DNA from: Lachnospiraceae bacterium XPB1003
GTDB lineage: Bacteria; Bacillota; Clostridia; Lachnospirales; Lachnospiraceae
DNA: 64,000 nucleotides
Direction: 5' to 3'
Assembly (NCBI GenBank): GCA_900102065.1
Contig: FMVK01000001.1
Coordinates: forward strand, 248,001 to 312,000
Shown here: piece by piece, positions 1 through 8,014 of the stretch
How positions within the stretch are numbered: position 1 is the first letter of the stretch
How the letters are laid out: every line of letters starts with the position of its first letter
Notes under the pieces: generated by a model
Told to the model about the DNA's origin: nothing
The model's database searches: none
Seen by the model: the letters and a program-made list of their open reading frames with translations, nothing else
Position numbers and translations under genes: made by a program

Positions 1-284
1 TCATATTCCGCTTTTTCAAACTCCACACGCTTCTTATATTCAATATAAGGCATGGTACCCCAGGGCGTTTCTCTGGGCACCTGCTTTTGCGCTTCAGGCA
101 CCGCAAGCTCAGGTGTTCTCTTTTGGAACTTTGCACAGTCCCACTCACAGGCATATGCCGCATCCAGAAGACGCTTCGCTATCTGCATGTCGCCATTATG
201 GTTTATTCCAATCTCAGCGATCATGTAAGGTACTGAATTCTCGGTAACCGTGAAGTTGCCAAGCTTAATACTTTTATTTGCCAT
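1..284 (-). CDS. neuB: N-acetylneuraminate (sialic acid) synthase family protein, 3' part missing
   Basis: Translated back from the ATG at 282-284, this open frame runs off the left edge, so only about 94 N-terminal residues are visible. They include IAEIGINHNGD near residue 22 and CAKFQKRTPE near residue 51, which are hallmarks of the NeuB/SpsE TIM-barrel family. That family condenses phosphoenolpyruvate with a hexosamine (ManNAc or a related bacillosamine-type sugar) to make a nonulosonic acid. The exact sugar cannot be told from this fragment. It points to a cell-surface nonulosonate pathway continuing to the left. It lies downstream of the cyclophilin gene, 74 bases away on the same strand. 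Confidence 0.85.
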   Translation of the reverse strand, partial: MANKSIKLGNFTVTENSVPYMIAEIGINHNGDMQIAKRLLDAAYACEWDCAKFQKRTPELAVPEAQKQVPRETPWGTMPYIEYKKRVEFEKAEY

Positions 285-358
285 ACTACTTGTATCCTCT
301 TTCCTGCAGACGATCCCTTAAACCGTCCCATTCTACGGTTGATCATTTTACTTATCGA

Positions 359-886
359 TTACTCCGGAAGCTTCTCCGGTTCGGGATAGTCCACGCCAAA
401 AGTATCTACCGTCATGCTCTTGATACGCTGGTCATGTACAGGTCTGTCGTTGTAATCAGTAGGAATCTCGGCAATGGTATTTACAACATCCATACCCTCT
501 GTTACTTTTCCGAAAGCCGCATACTCTCCGTCAAGAGAAGGATAATCCTTGTGCATGATGAAGAACTGGCTGCCGGCAGAATCGGGGAACATGGTACGTG
601 CCATGGAAAGTACTCCCGGTGTATGCTTAAGATCATTCTTAAATCCGTTATGAGAAAACTCCCCCTTTATTGAATAACCGGGGCCACCTGTACCGTTGCC
701 CTTGGGATCACCACCCTGAAGCATGAATCCCTTTATTACTCGGTGAAAAATAACTCCGTCGTAGAATTTCTTGTTGATAAGGCTAATGAAATTGTTGACT
801 GTATTGGGAGCGATCTCCGGATACAGCTCTGCCTTCATTACGCTTCCGTCTTCCATTGTTATGGTTACTACAGGATTCTGTGCCAT
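359..886 (-). CDS. Cyclophilin-type peptidyl-prolyl cis-trans isomerase
   Basis: A 175-residue single-domain cyclophilin. Family motifs are visible in order: NNFISLI, the FHRVIKGFMLQGGDP segment (catalytic Arg in FHR) near residues 48-62, SAGSQFFIMHKD near 104-115 and FGKVTEGMDVV near 125-135. There is no signal peptide, so it should act in the cytoplasm as a proline isomerase and folding helper. The start has a good ribosome site (AAAGGAG, about 7 bases before ATG). The length is normal for short bacterial cyclophilins. Confidence 0.95.
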   Translation of the reverse strand: MAQNPVVTITMEDGSVMKAELYPEIAPNTVNNFISLINKKFYDGVIFHRVIKGFMLQGGDPKGNGTGGPGYSIKGEFSHNGFKNDLKHTPGVLSMARTMFPDSAGSQFFIMHKDYPSLDGEYAAFGKVTEGMDVVNTIAEIPTDYNDRPVHDQRIKSMTVDTFGVDYPEPEKLPE

Positions 887-1035
887 TTTATTTCTCCTTT
901 ATCATGCTTATTTCTCACTTCTTACCTTGGATGTTTGGCCAATAATAGCTTCTAGCTTAACATCCGAAAGATTTATAAAAATTGTATACAAACCACTCCC
1001 ATTAGACTGTCTCCATAGCACTAGTACCTACACTA

Positions 1036-1110
1036 TTTTATTGTATGTACCCTGAAAAGTAAACATTTTACATTCTTGCTTCGAATCAAGGTAATATCAC
1101 GCTGGCTATG
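1036..1110 (+). promoter_or_regulatory. Promoter/operator block A, shared with the traX promoter
   Basis: These 75 bases align without gaps to 3971-4045. The first 37 bases, containing TTGTATGTACC and AAAAGTAAACATTTT, differ at only three positions. The last ~20 bases (TAATAT..CGCTGGCTATG) are also similar, and the stretch between has diverged. Aligned -35-like (TTTACA, 1067-1072) and -10-like (GGTAAT, 1090-1095) boxes are 17 bases apart, as in the traX copy. The position matching the traX start codon is ATG directly followed by TAA, so it is not used for translation here. It probably drives the first YidC fusion, with a leader of about 70 bases. Confidence 0.55.
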
Positions 1111-1145
1111 TAACCATTACTTCTTTCTACCGTTGCTTTTTATAG

Positions 1146-1151
1146 TATAAT
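1146..1151 (+). promoter_or_regulatory. -10-like box close to the first YidC fusion start
   Basis: A perfect TATAAT lies 20 bases before the ATG at 1172. No good -35 box sits 16-18 bases upstream. It may be a second, proximal start point or chance in this AT-rich stretch. Confidence 0.3.
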
Positions 1152-1171
1152 GTGCTACTTTACAGTGTATT

Positions 1172-3826
1172 ATGAATATTTTTTATCTGCTCATTATGCA
1201 ACCAATTGAGTATTTTTTAGATTTCACCTTTGAATTCATGTCAAAAAGGTTTGGTAGCACCGGTATTGCAATCATCGCAGTCAGTCTAGTGATTAGTTTT
1301 CTCGTACTCCCTCTATACAAAGCAGCTGATTCAATTCAGGAAAAGGAATTAAAAAAACAGCTAAGAATGCAGCCTTGGATTGATCATATCCGTAGATCAT
1401 TCAAAGGTGATGAACGGATAATGGTACTAAACACTTATTACCGCGAACAGAAGTATCAAAAAATATTTGCTTTACGTTCAATGCTCCCTCTTCTTATCCA
1501 GGTTCCTTTTTTTATTGCAGCGTTCCACTTTCTATCCACACGCGCCGGACTGGAGGGTGACTCATTACTTATAATCAATGATCTTGGAAAACCAGATGGC
1601 CTTATCACTATCTCTAACATTTCGGTAAACTTATTGCCTGTTATAATGACTGCCGTTAATATCATTTCAGGTATACTTTATCTCAAGGGACATTCAGTTA
1701 AAGATCATTTTCAACACTATATCCTTGCTTTATTTTTTTTAGTGATCCTTTATAACAGTCCTTCTGGCCTTGTATTATATTGGACTCTCAATAATCTTTT
1801 CTCTTTATTTAAGAATATATTGATGAAGTATTCTTCCAGACCTCGTATATGGGTCTGCACCATACTAACAATTATTGGTGCCGCAAGCTTTATCTTACAA
1901 CTACTTAATAGACGTATAAATAGACTTACCGATTTTGTTTACGCTATTATCATTCTTTTAATATGTCTCTTACCAGTCTTTTTTTCACTACTCGACCGTA
2001 TAAAACGTTCATCCACTCAGCATAATTCAAAAGAATTCAATTTTTCTAAAATTCAAACTCTACTAATACAAATTATAATTACAATTCTTTTAGGTGCGGT
2101 GATTCCCTTATCGGTAGTTAGTTCTTCACCCACTGAATTTATAGATATGTCCAGCTTCAAAACACCTTTGTATTATGTTTTATCTAACTTTTTAACAACT
2201 ATCGGTACCTTTGTGTTCTGGATTTCTGTTTTCATATTATTTACAAAAGAAAAAAATAGAAAATGGTTTTCTTTAATATTATTGTGTATTGCCGATATTA
2301 GCATAATTAACTTTATGTTTTTTGGAAAGAATCTTGGTACTCTTTCTCCACAACTTTCTTTTGATGGAGATTTTCGCTATACGACATTTCAGACATTATT
2401 CAACGCTACCGTTCTTATATTATCGCTACTCATACTCTTTTATATTTTTCGCTATTTAAAGAAACTATTTAACATCGCACTTATAGCTACTATAATTGCT
2501 CTGACTCTGTTAGGAATTAAAGATATAATCAAAATAAATACTATACTTGCAAATAAAAATTTCCTTGAAGAACAAGACCAGGCTTACGGATTTTCAATCC
2601 CCCTCAGTAAAGAAGGAAAAAATGTAATAGTTTTTTCCCTCGACAGAGCTATATCTGGTTATATCCCCTATATATTCCATGAGAATACAAAACTGAAAGA
2701 ACAATTTGCTGGATTCACATATTATCCAAACACTTTCTCTTATGGACCCAAAACAATATATGCTGCCAGAGCTGAATTTGGGGGCTATGAATATAATGCG
2801 CTTTCTTCCGCAGCTTTGGAGGAGCCTTTCAATTACGATCAGAACGATGAAGCACTTTTAGTCCTTCCGCGCATATTCTCTGAAAACGGCTACAGAACCA
2901 TAGTAACGGATCCACCTTTTGCAGGTGGAGATGTCGATTCAGACCTTTCAATCTATGAACCATATCCACAAATTGAAGCATATAATATTAAGGGACATTT
3001 CGATATTACTATTATAGGTGCACATGAAAGATTACTTCACCATTTCTATTTCTACAGCATTTTCAAAAGTCTCCCTTTATGTCTGCAACATGAGCTGTAT
3101 GACGGTGGAAATTATTATCGTTCTGGTGACGAAAGCGCTTTCACTGCACAGGATTTTATACAATCATATAGCATTTTAAAAAGTCTCATATCATTTACGG
3201 AAATCTCCTCTGATTCAAGTGATAATTTTGTCATGATAAATAATGATACTACCCACGATACTGCAGAACTTCAGCTTCCAATGTATGAACCGGCAGAACA
3301 AATTGACAATACGGGGCTTGAATTAGGTGTTCGATACGACGATTATGGAAACTGCATCAGAATAGACGACACCGTATTTCATTATCATGGCAATATGGCT
3401 GCTCTACTAAGAATTGGGGAATTTCTTGACTATCTGAGAGAAAATGATATTTATGATAATACTCGTATCATAATTGTATCAGATCACGGAACTTCACTTG
3501 AACAGTTTCCTAATCTAATAATCCATGATAAAGATCGAACCTACGATATGCAATACTATAACCCACTTCTGATGGTTAAGGATTTTAACAGCAATGAATT
3601 TTCCATATCAGATCGATTTATGTCTAATGCTGACATGCCACGCTTAGCTACGAATAATATTATTCCAAATCCTATTAATCCATTCACTGGGGCTGATTTG
3701 TCAAAAACAGATGCATATTCCCTTCCTTTCCAGACAATAACTGATGGATCCGGAACATGGTTTACAATACATGATGACATCCATACACCCGAGAACTGGG
3801 CTGTAGTTCAAAATCCTACAAACTGA
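1172..3826 (+). CDS. YidC/Oxa1-like domain fused to alkaline-phosphatase-superfamily transferase (copy 1)
   Basis: 884 residues in three parts. Residues 1-218 are YidC/Oxa1-like: first membrane helix, a charged loop (QPWIDHI, FKGDERIM), LPLLIQVPFF near 105-114, and SPSGLVLYWTLNNLFS near 196-211. Residues ~226-451 hold about six more hydrophobic helices, including an SSSPTEFID loop near 317-325 and FFGKNLGTLS near 383-392. Residues ~480-884 resemble LTA synthases and sulfatases: candidate metal ligand D491 (FSLDRA), candidate nucleophile T528 (YGPKT), H695 and D771-H772 (IIIVSDHG). The usual groove Arg of Gram-positive YidC is replaced by S42. This copy is on the opposite strand to the other three, is visibly more AT-rich and is more divergent (GGYEYNA instead of GGYEYTP). 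No clear ribosome site precedes the ATG, but the start aligns with the other copies. A role in transferring a phospho-group onto a surface polymer is inference. Confidence 0.8.
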   Translation: MNIFYLLIMQPIEYFLDFTFEFMSKRFGSTGIAIIAVSLVISFLVLPLYKAADSIQEKELKKQLRMQPWIDHIRRSFKGDERIMVLNTYYREQKYQKIFALRSMLPLLIQVPFFIAAFHFLSTRAGLEGDSLLIINDLGKPDGLITISNISVNLLPVIMTAVNIISGILYLKGHSVKDHFQHYILALFFLVILYNSPSGLVLYWTLNNLFSLFKNILMKYSSRPRIWVCTILTIIGAASFILQLLNRRINRLTDFVYAIIILLICLLPVFFSLLDRIKRSSTQHNSKEFNFSKIQTLLIQIIITILLGAVIPLSVVSSSPTEFIDMSSFKTPLYYVLSNFLTTIGTFVFWISVFILFTKEKNRKWFSLILLCIADISIINFMFFGKNLGTLSPQLSFDGDFRYTTFQTLFNATVLILSLLILFYIFRYLKKLFNIALIATIIALTLLGIKDIIKINTILANKNFLEEQDQAYGFSIPLSKEGKNVIVFSLDRAISGYIPYIFHENTKLKEQFAGFTYYPNTFSYGPKTIYAARAEFGGYEYNALSSAALEEPFNYDQNDEALLVLPRIFSENGYRTIVTDPPFAGGDVDSDLSIYEPYPQIEAYNIKGHFDITIIGAHERLLHHFYFYSIFKSLPLCLQHELYDGGNYYRSGDESAFTAQDFIQSYSILKSLISFTEISSDSSDNFVMINNDTTHDTAELQLPMYEPAEQIDNTGLELGVRYDDYGNCIRIDDTVFHYHGNMAALLRIGEFLDYLRENDIYDNTRIIIVSDHGTSLEQFPNLIIHDKDRTYDMQYYNPLLMVKDFNSNEFSISDRFMSNADMPRLATNNIIPNPINPFTGADLSKTDAYSLPFQTITDGSGTWFTIHDDIHTPENWAVVQNPTN

Positions 3827-3970
3827 CAAATTTTTATACTTTCCAATATTATTGCACCTTCTATCATTTACTGTTTAGTAAAGATTATTAAATATATCTC
3901 ATCTTTATTTCTATCAAACAATCTTTATAAAACATATCATATATCTCCTAATATTCTAAAAACATCTTAC

Positions 3971-4045
3971 CTTTATTGTATGTACCGTCAAAAGTAAACA
4001 TTTTGCATCCCTCCCCATTAATATGATAATATTTCGCTGTCTATG
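3971..4045 (+). promoter_or_regulatory. Promoter/operator block B, upstream of the TraX-like gene
   Basis: This is the second copy of the block at 1036-1110, with the conserved box TTTATTGTATGTACC followed by AAAAGTAAACATTTT. -35-like TTTGCA (4002-4007) and -10-like GATAAT (4025-4030) are 17 bases apart. Transcription would begin only a few bases before the ATG at 4043, and no ribosome site is present, so a near-leaderless message is possible. The 145 bases before it (3827-3970) are AT-rich, and I see no gene in them. Confidence 0.5.
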
Positions 4046-4861
4046 AAAAACACTACCGAAAAAACTTCTCACGGCCTTTCCGGAGCAGCTCTCAAGTGGA
4101 TCGCCATCATAACCATGACTATCGATCATTTTGCAGTTGCAGTATGGTTTAACATTTACTGTCATGATTTCATAATCCATCCGGAATACAAAACCGCATT
4201 TCGTATAATGAGATTCATCGGACGTATCGCATTTCCTATCTTCATCTTCCTTATGATCGAGGGATATAAGCATACTCACAGTAGATTAAAATACCTGTTG
4301 AGAATGCTCCTGTTCGCATTTATCTCTGAAGTTCCCTACGATCTTGCCTTTTATAAAAAGCCTCTCTACATGGATAAGCAGAATGTCTTTTTTACACTCT
4401 TTATAGGACTTGCGACCATTGCCGTGATGGATCTTATAGATATTGTCCTTCGTGAGATTTTTTATGGGGAAAACCATATTAAACGCAGCACGCCCGGACT
4501 TTCGGGATTGCCCCCTCTGCCGATGAAATGGCAGCTCCTTTGCTACCTGCTGGATGCAGGCCTGACTGCAGTAGGTATGGGGACTGCCTGGTATCTGAAA
4601 ACAGACTATTCATGGGTTGGAGTTCTTGCGATCTGTATCGCATGGCGCTTTTGTGACATCCGTATGCTCTCCATGGGACTGTCATGCGCAAGTCTCCTGT
4701 TTTCCAGCCTTTCCGAGCTTTACGGAGCCGCCGCACTCCTGCCCATAGGCTTATATAACGGCAAGAGAGGGCGACAGATAAAGTATCTTTTTTACCTTTA
4801 TTATCCCGCACATTTATTAATTTTTTGGCTGATCATAAAAATAATCATTGAAAAAAACTAA
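4043..4861 (+). CDS. TraX family integral membrane protein
   Basis: 272 residues, mostly hydrophobic. The N-terminus LKWIAIITMTIDHFA (residues ~17-31) is the typical opening of the TraX family, followed by GRIAFPIFIFLMIEGYKHT near 60-78, also a family signature. About seven to eight membrane helices follow. TraX was named for N-acetylation of F pilin, but most chromosomal Firmicute members have unknown substrates, and surface-polymer or protein acetylation is only a guess. No conjugation genes are nearby. The promoter region is shared in sequence with that of the preceding YidC fusion, suggesting joint control. Confidence 0.85.
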   Translation: MKNTTEKTSHGLSGAALKWIAIITMTIDHFAVAVWFNIYCHDFIIHPEYKTAFRIMRFIGRIAFPIFIFLMIEGYKHTHSRLKYLLRMLLFAFISEVPYDLAFYKKPLYMDKQNVFFTLFIGLATIAVMDLIDIVLREIFYGENHIKRSTPGLSGLPPLPMKWQLLCYLLDAGLTAVGMGTAWYLKTDYSWVGVLAICIAWRFCDIRMLSMGLSCASLLFSSLSELYGAAALLPIGLYNGKRGRQIKYLFYLYYPAHLLIFWLIIKIIIEKN

Positions 4862-4923
4862 ACTGATCTGCTTAAAACTTATTGGAATATAACTATTTGA
4901 AGACCTTTTCAGGACTTTAAACC

Positions 4924-5715
4924 ATGAGAAAAATAATCTACACAACACAAATTAATAAAAAAGAGTATTCTCTTTACCTGTCAGATGAAGAAGGATTCTT
5001 AAGAACCTGTCTGGAAAAAAGGATCCCAGCAGCCGCGCTTATCCCTAACCCGGGAAATATCACAGACTCAGGAAAATCTTCCAACGCAGACCTTGGATTT
5101 TTCCCCTGGGCAGCCGAAGACGAAGCCTCATTGTCTGAAGATTTCTCATATATGAACAATATCATCTACAGAACCTGCGGTATGCCCAAAACCATATGCT
5201 TCACTCCAAGGCTCCTTATCAGAGAACTGTGCGAAAGTGACGCCGAAGATATATCCTCCCTTTTCGAAGAAGGTGCTGAAAGCGGCTTCGTATCTCCCTG
5301 GAGGGCATCTCCGGATGAAACAGCAGTCGAACTTAGGGAATACAACCGATATTATTATGATATGTACGAATATGGATATTTCGGGCTGGAATCCAGAGAA
5401 AACCCGGAATCAGAGGGACATCTCATCGGGATCGCAGGATTCAGCGGCATCAGCGATCTCAGCTTGTCTTCCAAGAAAAAAGACCGTAATACAAACTGCC
5501 GTATCATAAGGAAATCCACTCCCGGACCAGATCCGTCTCCTCTGGAAGCAGGCTATCTTATCAGTACCCCTTATCGCAAACAGGGTTATGCTTTTGAAGC
5601 AATGTCAGCCCTGCTTAACTGCTCCTTTAGCCGATGTCACGACATCTATATCTTCACAGACAAAAAAAATGCAGCCGGAAACTCACTGGCTGCCAAACTT
5701 ACGGACAATCACTGA
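4924..5715 (+). CDS. GNAT-family N-acetyltransferase, probably 3'-truncated
   Basis: 263 residues. Residues 1-90 match no family I recognise. The GNAT domain begins at FTPRLLIRELCESDAEDI (residues ~93-110). The acetyl-CoA loop is PYRKQGYAFEAM near residue 218. The frame ends ...NSLAAKLTDNH shortly after the point where GNAT proteins normally have NxxSxxxxxKLGF and a final strand, so the last 20 or so residues seem lost. A large palindromic element begins within ~30 bases of the stop and may have caused this. There is only a weak AGGA nine bases before the ATG. The substrate is unknown. Confidence 0.75.
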   Translation: MRKIIYTTQINKKEYSLYLSDEEGFLRTCLEKRIPAAALIPNPGNITDSGKSSNADLGFFPWAAEDEASLSEDFSYMNNIIYRTCGMPKTICFTPRLLIRELCESDAEDISSLFEEGAESGFVSPWRASPDETAVELREYNRYYYDMYEYGYFGLESRENPESEGHLIGIAGFSGISDLSLSSKKKDRNTNCRIIRKSTPGPDPSPLEAGYLISTPYRKQGYAFEAMSALLNCSFSRCHDIYIFTDKKNAAGNSLAAKLTDNH

Positions 5716-5745
5716 CGCCCATATTTTCTCTCCGACTTCCGAAAT

Positions 5746-6002
5746 CACATAGGGGGCCCTGAGCCTACGCTCTGTGCCTAACAGATGATTTTTAGTGAGC
5801 TTAGCAGTTTTTGGAAATGCTTTTGATACCTACGGAAACACCCGGCCACGGACGGCCGGGTGAACGAACAACGATCCATGGATGGAGCGTGTGAGCGGTT
5901 TCCGGATGATACGAAAGACTTAGGGCATTTCCAATGAAACTGCTTAGCGAACGATATCATCATCTGCTAGGCACAGAGCGTAGGCTCAGGGCCCCCTATG
6001 TG
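5746..6002. repeat. Nested palindromic element (possible MITE or structured RNA)
   Basis: Arms 5746-5789 and 5959-6002 are inverted repeats of 44 bases with one mismatch. The pairing continues imperfectly outwards to CGACT at ~5733 and AGTCG at ~6015. Inside are further nested stems: TTAGCAGTTT..GGAAATGC (5801-5820) with GCATTTCC..AAACTGCTTAG (5925-5947), GGAAAC (5834-5839) with GTTTCC, and a central hairpin CACCCGGCC/GGCCGGGTG (5839-5847 with 5854-5862). The whole segment could fold into a single long hairpin. No credible protein is encoded. Target-site duplications are not evident. It lies between convergent genes. Confidence 0.8.
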
Positions 6003-6015
6003 TTTCTGTCAGTCG

Positions 6016-6194
6016 CTCTACTATATATTGTGTAACAGCGGTCTTGTTCATAAACTCTTAACAATTTATTATCAAACAATTCTTTTTTCAATAAATTTTT
6101 CTACATTATTATCATTTACTATAAAGTCATCGAAGAGAAAACGCTTTCTCAGAGATATGAACGGATAAGCCATTATCAAACTTTTTCATAATTT
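6016..6194. other. AT-rich gene-free spacer
   Basis: Between the palindromic element and the whiA-side hairpin I see only AT-rich sequence with one small hairpin (GAGAAA/TTTCTC near 6136-6152). I find no open frame with a ribosome site and no RNA gene. Confidence 0.6.
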
Positions 6195-6224
6195 ATGCCG
6201 GGTGGATTAATTTCTACCCGGCAT
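6195..6224 (-). terminator. Hairpin downstream of whiA
   Basis: ATGCCGGGT (6195-6203) pairs with ACCCGGCAT (6216-6224), a perfect nine-base stem just beyond the whiA stop. The T tract on the minus strand is poor, so termination may be weak. It could serve both converging transcription units. Confidence 0.5.
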
Positions 6225-6233
6225 CCTCCCCTT

Positions 6234-7124
6234 TTAGGGGGTTCTTTTTTTATCTGCAAGTTCCGACAGCTTCCTTAACCTGTGATTTACACCGGATTTT
6301 CCTATGGGAGGGTCCAAAAGTGCTCCGAGATCCTTAAGCGGAAGCTCGGGATTTTCAAGCCTTACCTTAGCCATCTCTTTTAACTGATCGGGGAGATTTG
6401 CCAGCCCACCGCTATCCCTTAGGAATTTGATATCCTCTATCTGTCTGGTGGACGCATCGGCCAGCTTCTTCGCATTTGCGGTATCACAGTTTACGGCCCT
6501 GTTAACACTGCTGCGAAGTTCTTTTTCTATCCTCAGATTTTCAAGCTCCATCATCTCCTTATGGGCACCTATCACCCCAAGAAGCTCGGATATACTTTCA
6601 CTTTCCTTGATATAAACTACCTCTCGCCCTTTTCTTCTGGTTCTGTGGGATACTATACCGAATTCTCCAAGAAGACTGACTATCTGAGCCGCCTGCTCAC
6701 CGGAAACGCATACATACTCGCAGTGATAATTCCTGCTGGGATCGTTCACGGATCCTGTACATAAGAAGAATGCTGTCAGCGCCGCCTGTTTGCAGCAATG
6801 ATTATTCAACAATATCTCCGAAATGGCGCATCCTGTGATATTTTCTTTTCTCACTTTCAGGGATTCCAGGACACCGTCCGCATCCTTCCCCTCGAGCATT
6901 ACTTCTTTCTCTGAGGCATCTATCTCATAACGGTAGAGTCTCTCCATTAATTGCGATATCTTCTCCATTACTTGTGGATTTTCTCCGCGGATACAGAGCA
7001 ATCCGTTATCATATCTTCCGCAGCATGACAAAAATACGGCCATTTCCGCCAATTGGCAGTGTCTGGCCGCATTATTGTGTTTGCTTATCTCTTCTTTGAT
7101 CTTACCGGTAAAAGTTTTTTTCAT
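6234..7124 (-). CDS. whiA: DNA-binding protein WhiA
   Basis: 296 residues, the usual length. The N-terminal two-thirds is the LAGLIDADG-homing-endonuclease-like fold of WhiA (CCGRYDNGLLCIRGENP, TAFFLCTGSVNDPSRNYH), and the C-terminus is a helix-turn-helix (LKDLGALLDPPIGKSGVNHRLRKL near 259-284). In Gram-positive bacteria WhiA binds DNA and affects division or sporulation; it has no nuclease activity. Its ATG overlaps the last base of the rapZ stop, so the two genes are translationally coupled. The gluconeogenesis factor gene yvcK, which often sits between rapZ and whiA, is absent. Confidence 0.95.
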   Translation of the reverse strand: MKKTFTGKIKEEISKHNNAARHCQLAEMAVFLSCCGRYDNGLLCIRGENPQVMEKISQLMERLYRYEIDASEKEVMLEGKDADGVLESLKVRKENITGCAISEILLNNHCCKQAALTAFFLCTGSVNDPSRNYHCEYVCVSGEQAAQIVSLLGEFGIVSHRTRRKGREVVYIKESESISELLGVIGAHKEMMELENLRIEKELRSSVNRAVNCDTANAKKLADASTRQIEDIKFLRDSGGLANLPDQLKEMAKVRLENPELPLKDLGALLDPPIGKSGVNHRLRKLSELADKKRTP

Positions 7125-7984
7125 CAGCCCAATAATTCATCCCTGTGTGTTATGGTGAGAGCGTAATTCCCTTTTCCTTCGAGTCTGTTATACAGCTCAT
7201 TTGCCAGTGTCACGCTCCTGTGTCTTCCTCCGGTGCATCCGATGGCTATAACAAGCTGGTTTTTTCCTTCCTTGATATAGTTCGGTATCAGGAATTCCAG
7301 CATATCCGTGGCCTTATCAAGAAACTCTCCTGCCTCCGGGAATCCCATGACATAGTCATGAACCGGAGCGTCGTTTCCTGTCTGCTTCTTGAGTTCATCG
7401 ATATAAAACGGATTGGGAAGAAATCTTACATCAAAAACCAGATCGGCATCATTCGGCATCCCGTATTTAAATCCAAAGGAAACCACTCTTATTATCAGCG
7501 AATTATATTCCGCATTTTCAACAAAGATCTTTTCCAGTTCCTTTTTCAGGACTCTTGTAAGCAGATTGGAGGTATCAAATACATAATCCGCTTTCTTGCG
7601 GACTTTCTTTAATATCTCTCTTTCTTTTTCTATTCCTTCTTCAATACTGCCATCACCCGCAAGAGGATGTTTTCTTCTGGTCTCCTTATAGCGCTTTACG
7701 AGCACCTTATCCGAGGCTTCCATGAATATCAGTTCATAGGACAGGCCGTTCTTTTTTAGCCTCTCCAGCTCTTTGAATGCATCGGCAAACTTCTGATCCG
7801 CGCGCACATCCAACCCCAGCGCAACCTTTGTGATCTCACTGCCCGGAGTATTTGCCAGCTCTATGAACTTTTCGATCAGAGGTACCGGAAGATTATCTAC
7901 ACAGAAGAATCCCATATCTTCCAGCATCTTCATTGCGGTCAGCTTTCCCGAACCGCTCATTCCGGTTACGATGACAAATCTCAT
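7124..7984 (-). CDS. rapZ: RNase adapter / nucleotide-binding protein RapZ
   Basis: 286 residues, full length. The N-terminal P-loop domain opens MRFVIVTGMSGSGKLTAMK and continues with GFFCVDNLP. The C-terminal domain has GCTGGRHRSVTLANEL near 249-264, typical of RapZ/YvcJ. Family members bind nucleotides, and the E. coli protein controls small-RNA decay and amino-sugar synthesis. Here it sits between murB and whiA in a cell-wall-linked operon. The P-loop reads GSGKL where the family has GSGK[ST]; the base sequence (AAG CTG) supports this, so magnesium coordination by the usual hydroxyl is missing. Confidence 0.95.
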   Translation of the reverse strand: MRFVIVTGMSGSGKLTAMKMLEDMGFFCVDNLPVPLIEKFIELANTPGSEITKVALGLDVRADQKFADAFKELERLKKNGLSYELIFMEASDKVLVKRYKETRRKHPLAGDGSIEEGIEKEREILKKVRKKADYVFDTSNLLTRVLKKELEKIFVENAEYNSLIIRVVSFGFKYGMPNDADLVFDVRFLPNPFYIDELKKQTGNDAPVHDYVMGFPEAGEFLDKATDMLEFLIPNYIKEGKNQLVIAIGCTGGRHRSVTLANELYNRLEGKGNYALTITHRDELLG

Positions 7985-8014
7985 TCTAATCCTCTATTCT
8001 CGAAATATTCTTCT

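Noticed and set aside
278-673. 131-codon plus-strand frame over the cyclophilin gene
   Set aside because: Antisense to a well-conserved protein and without a ribosome site.
1172-1830. Housekeeping yidC
   Set aside because: The YidC-like domain is only the first quarter of a fusion and lacks the groove arginine; the housekeeping yidC is expected beyond jag, outside the window.
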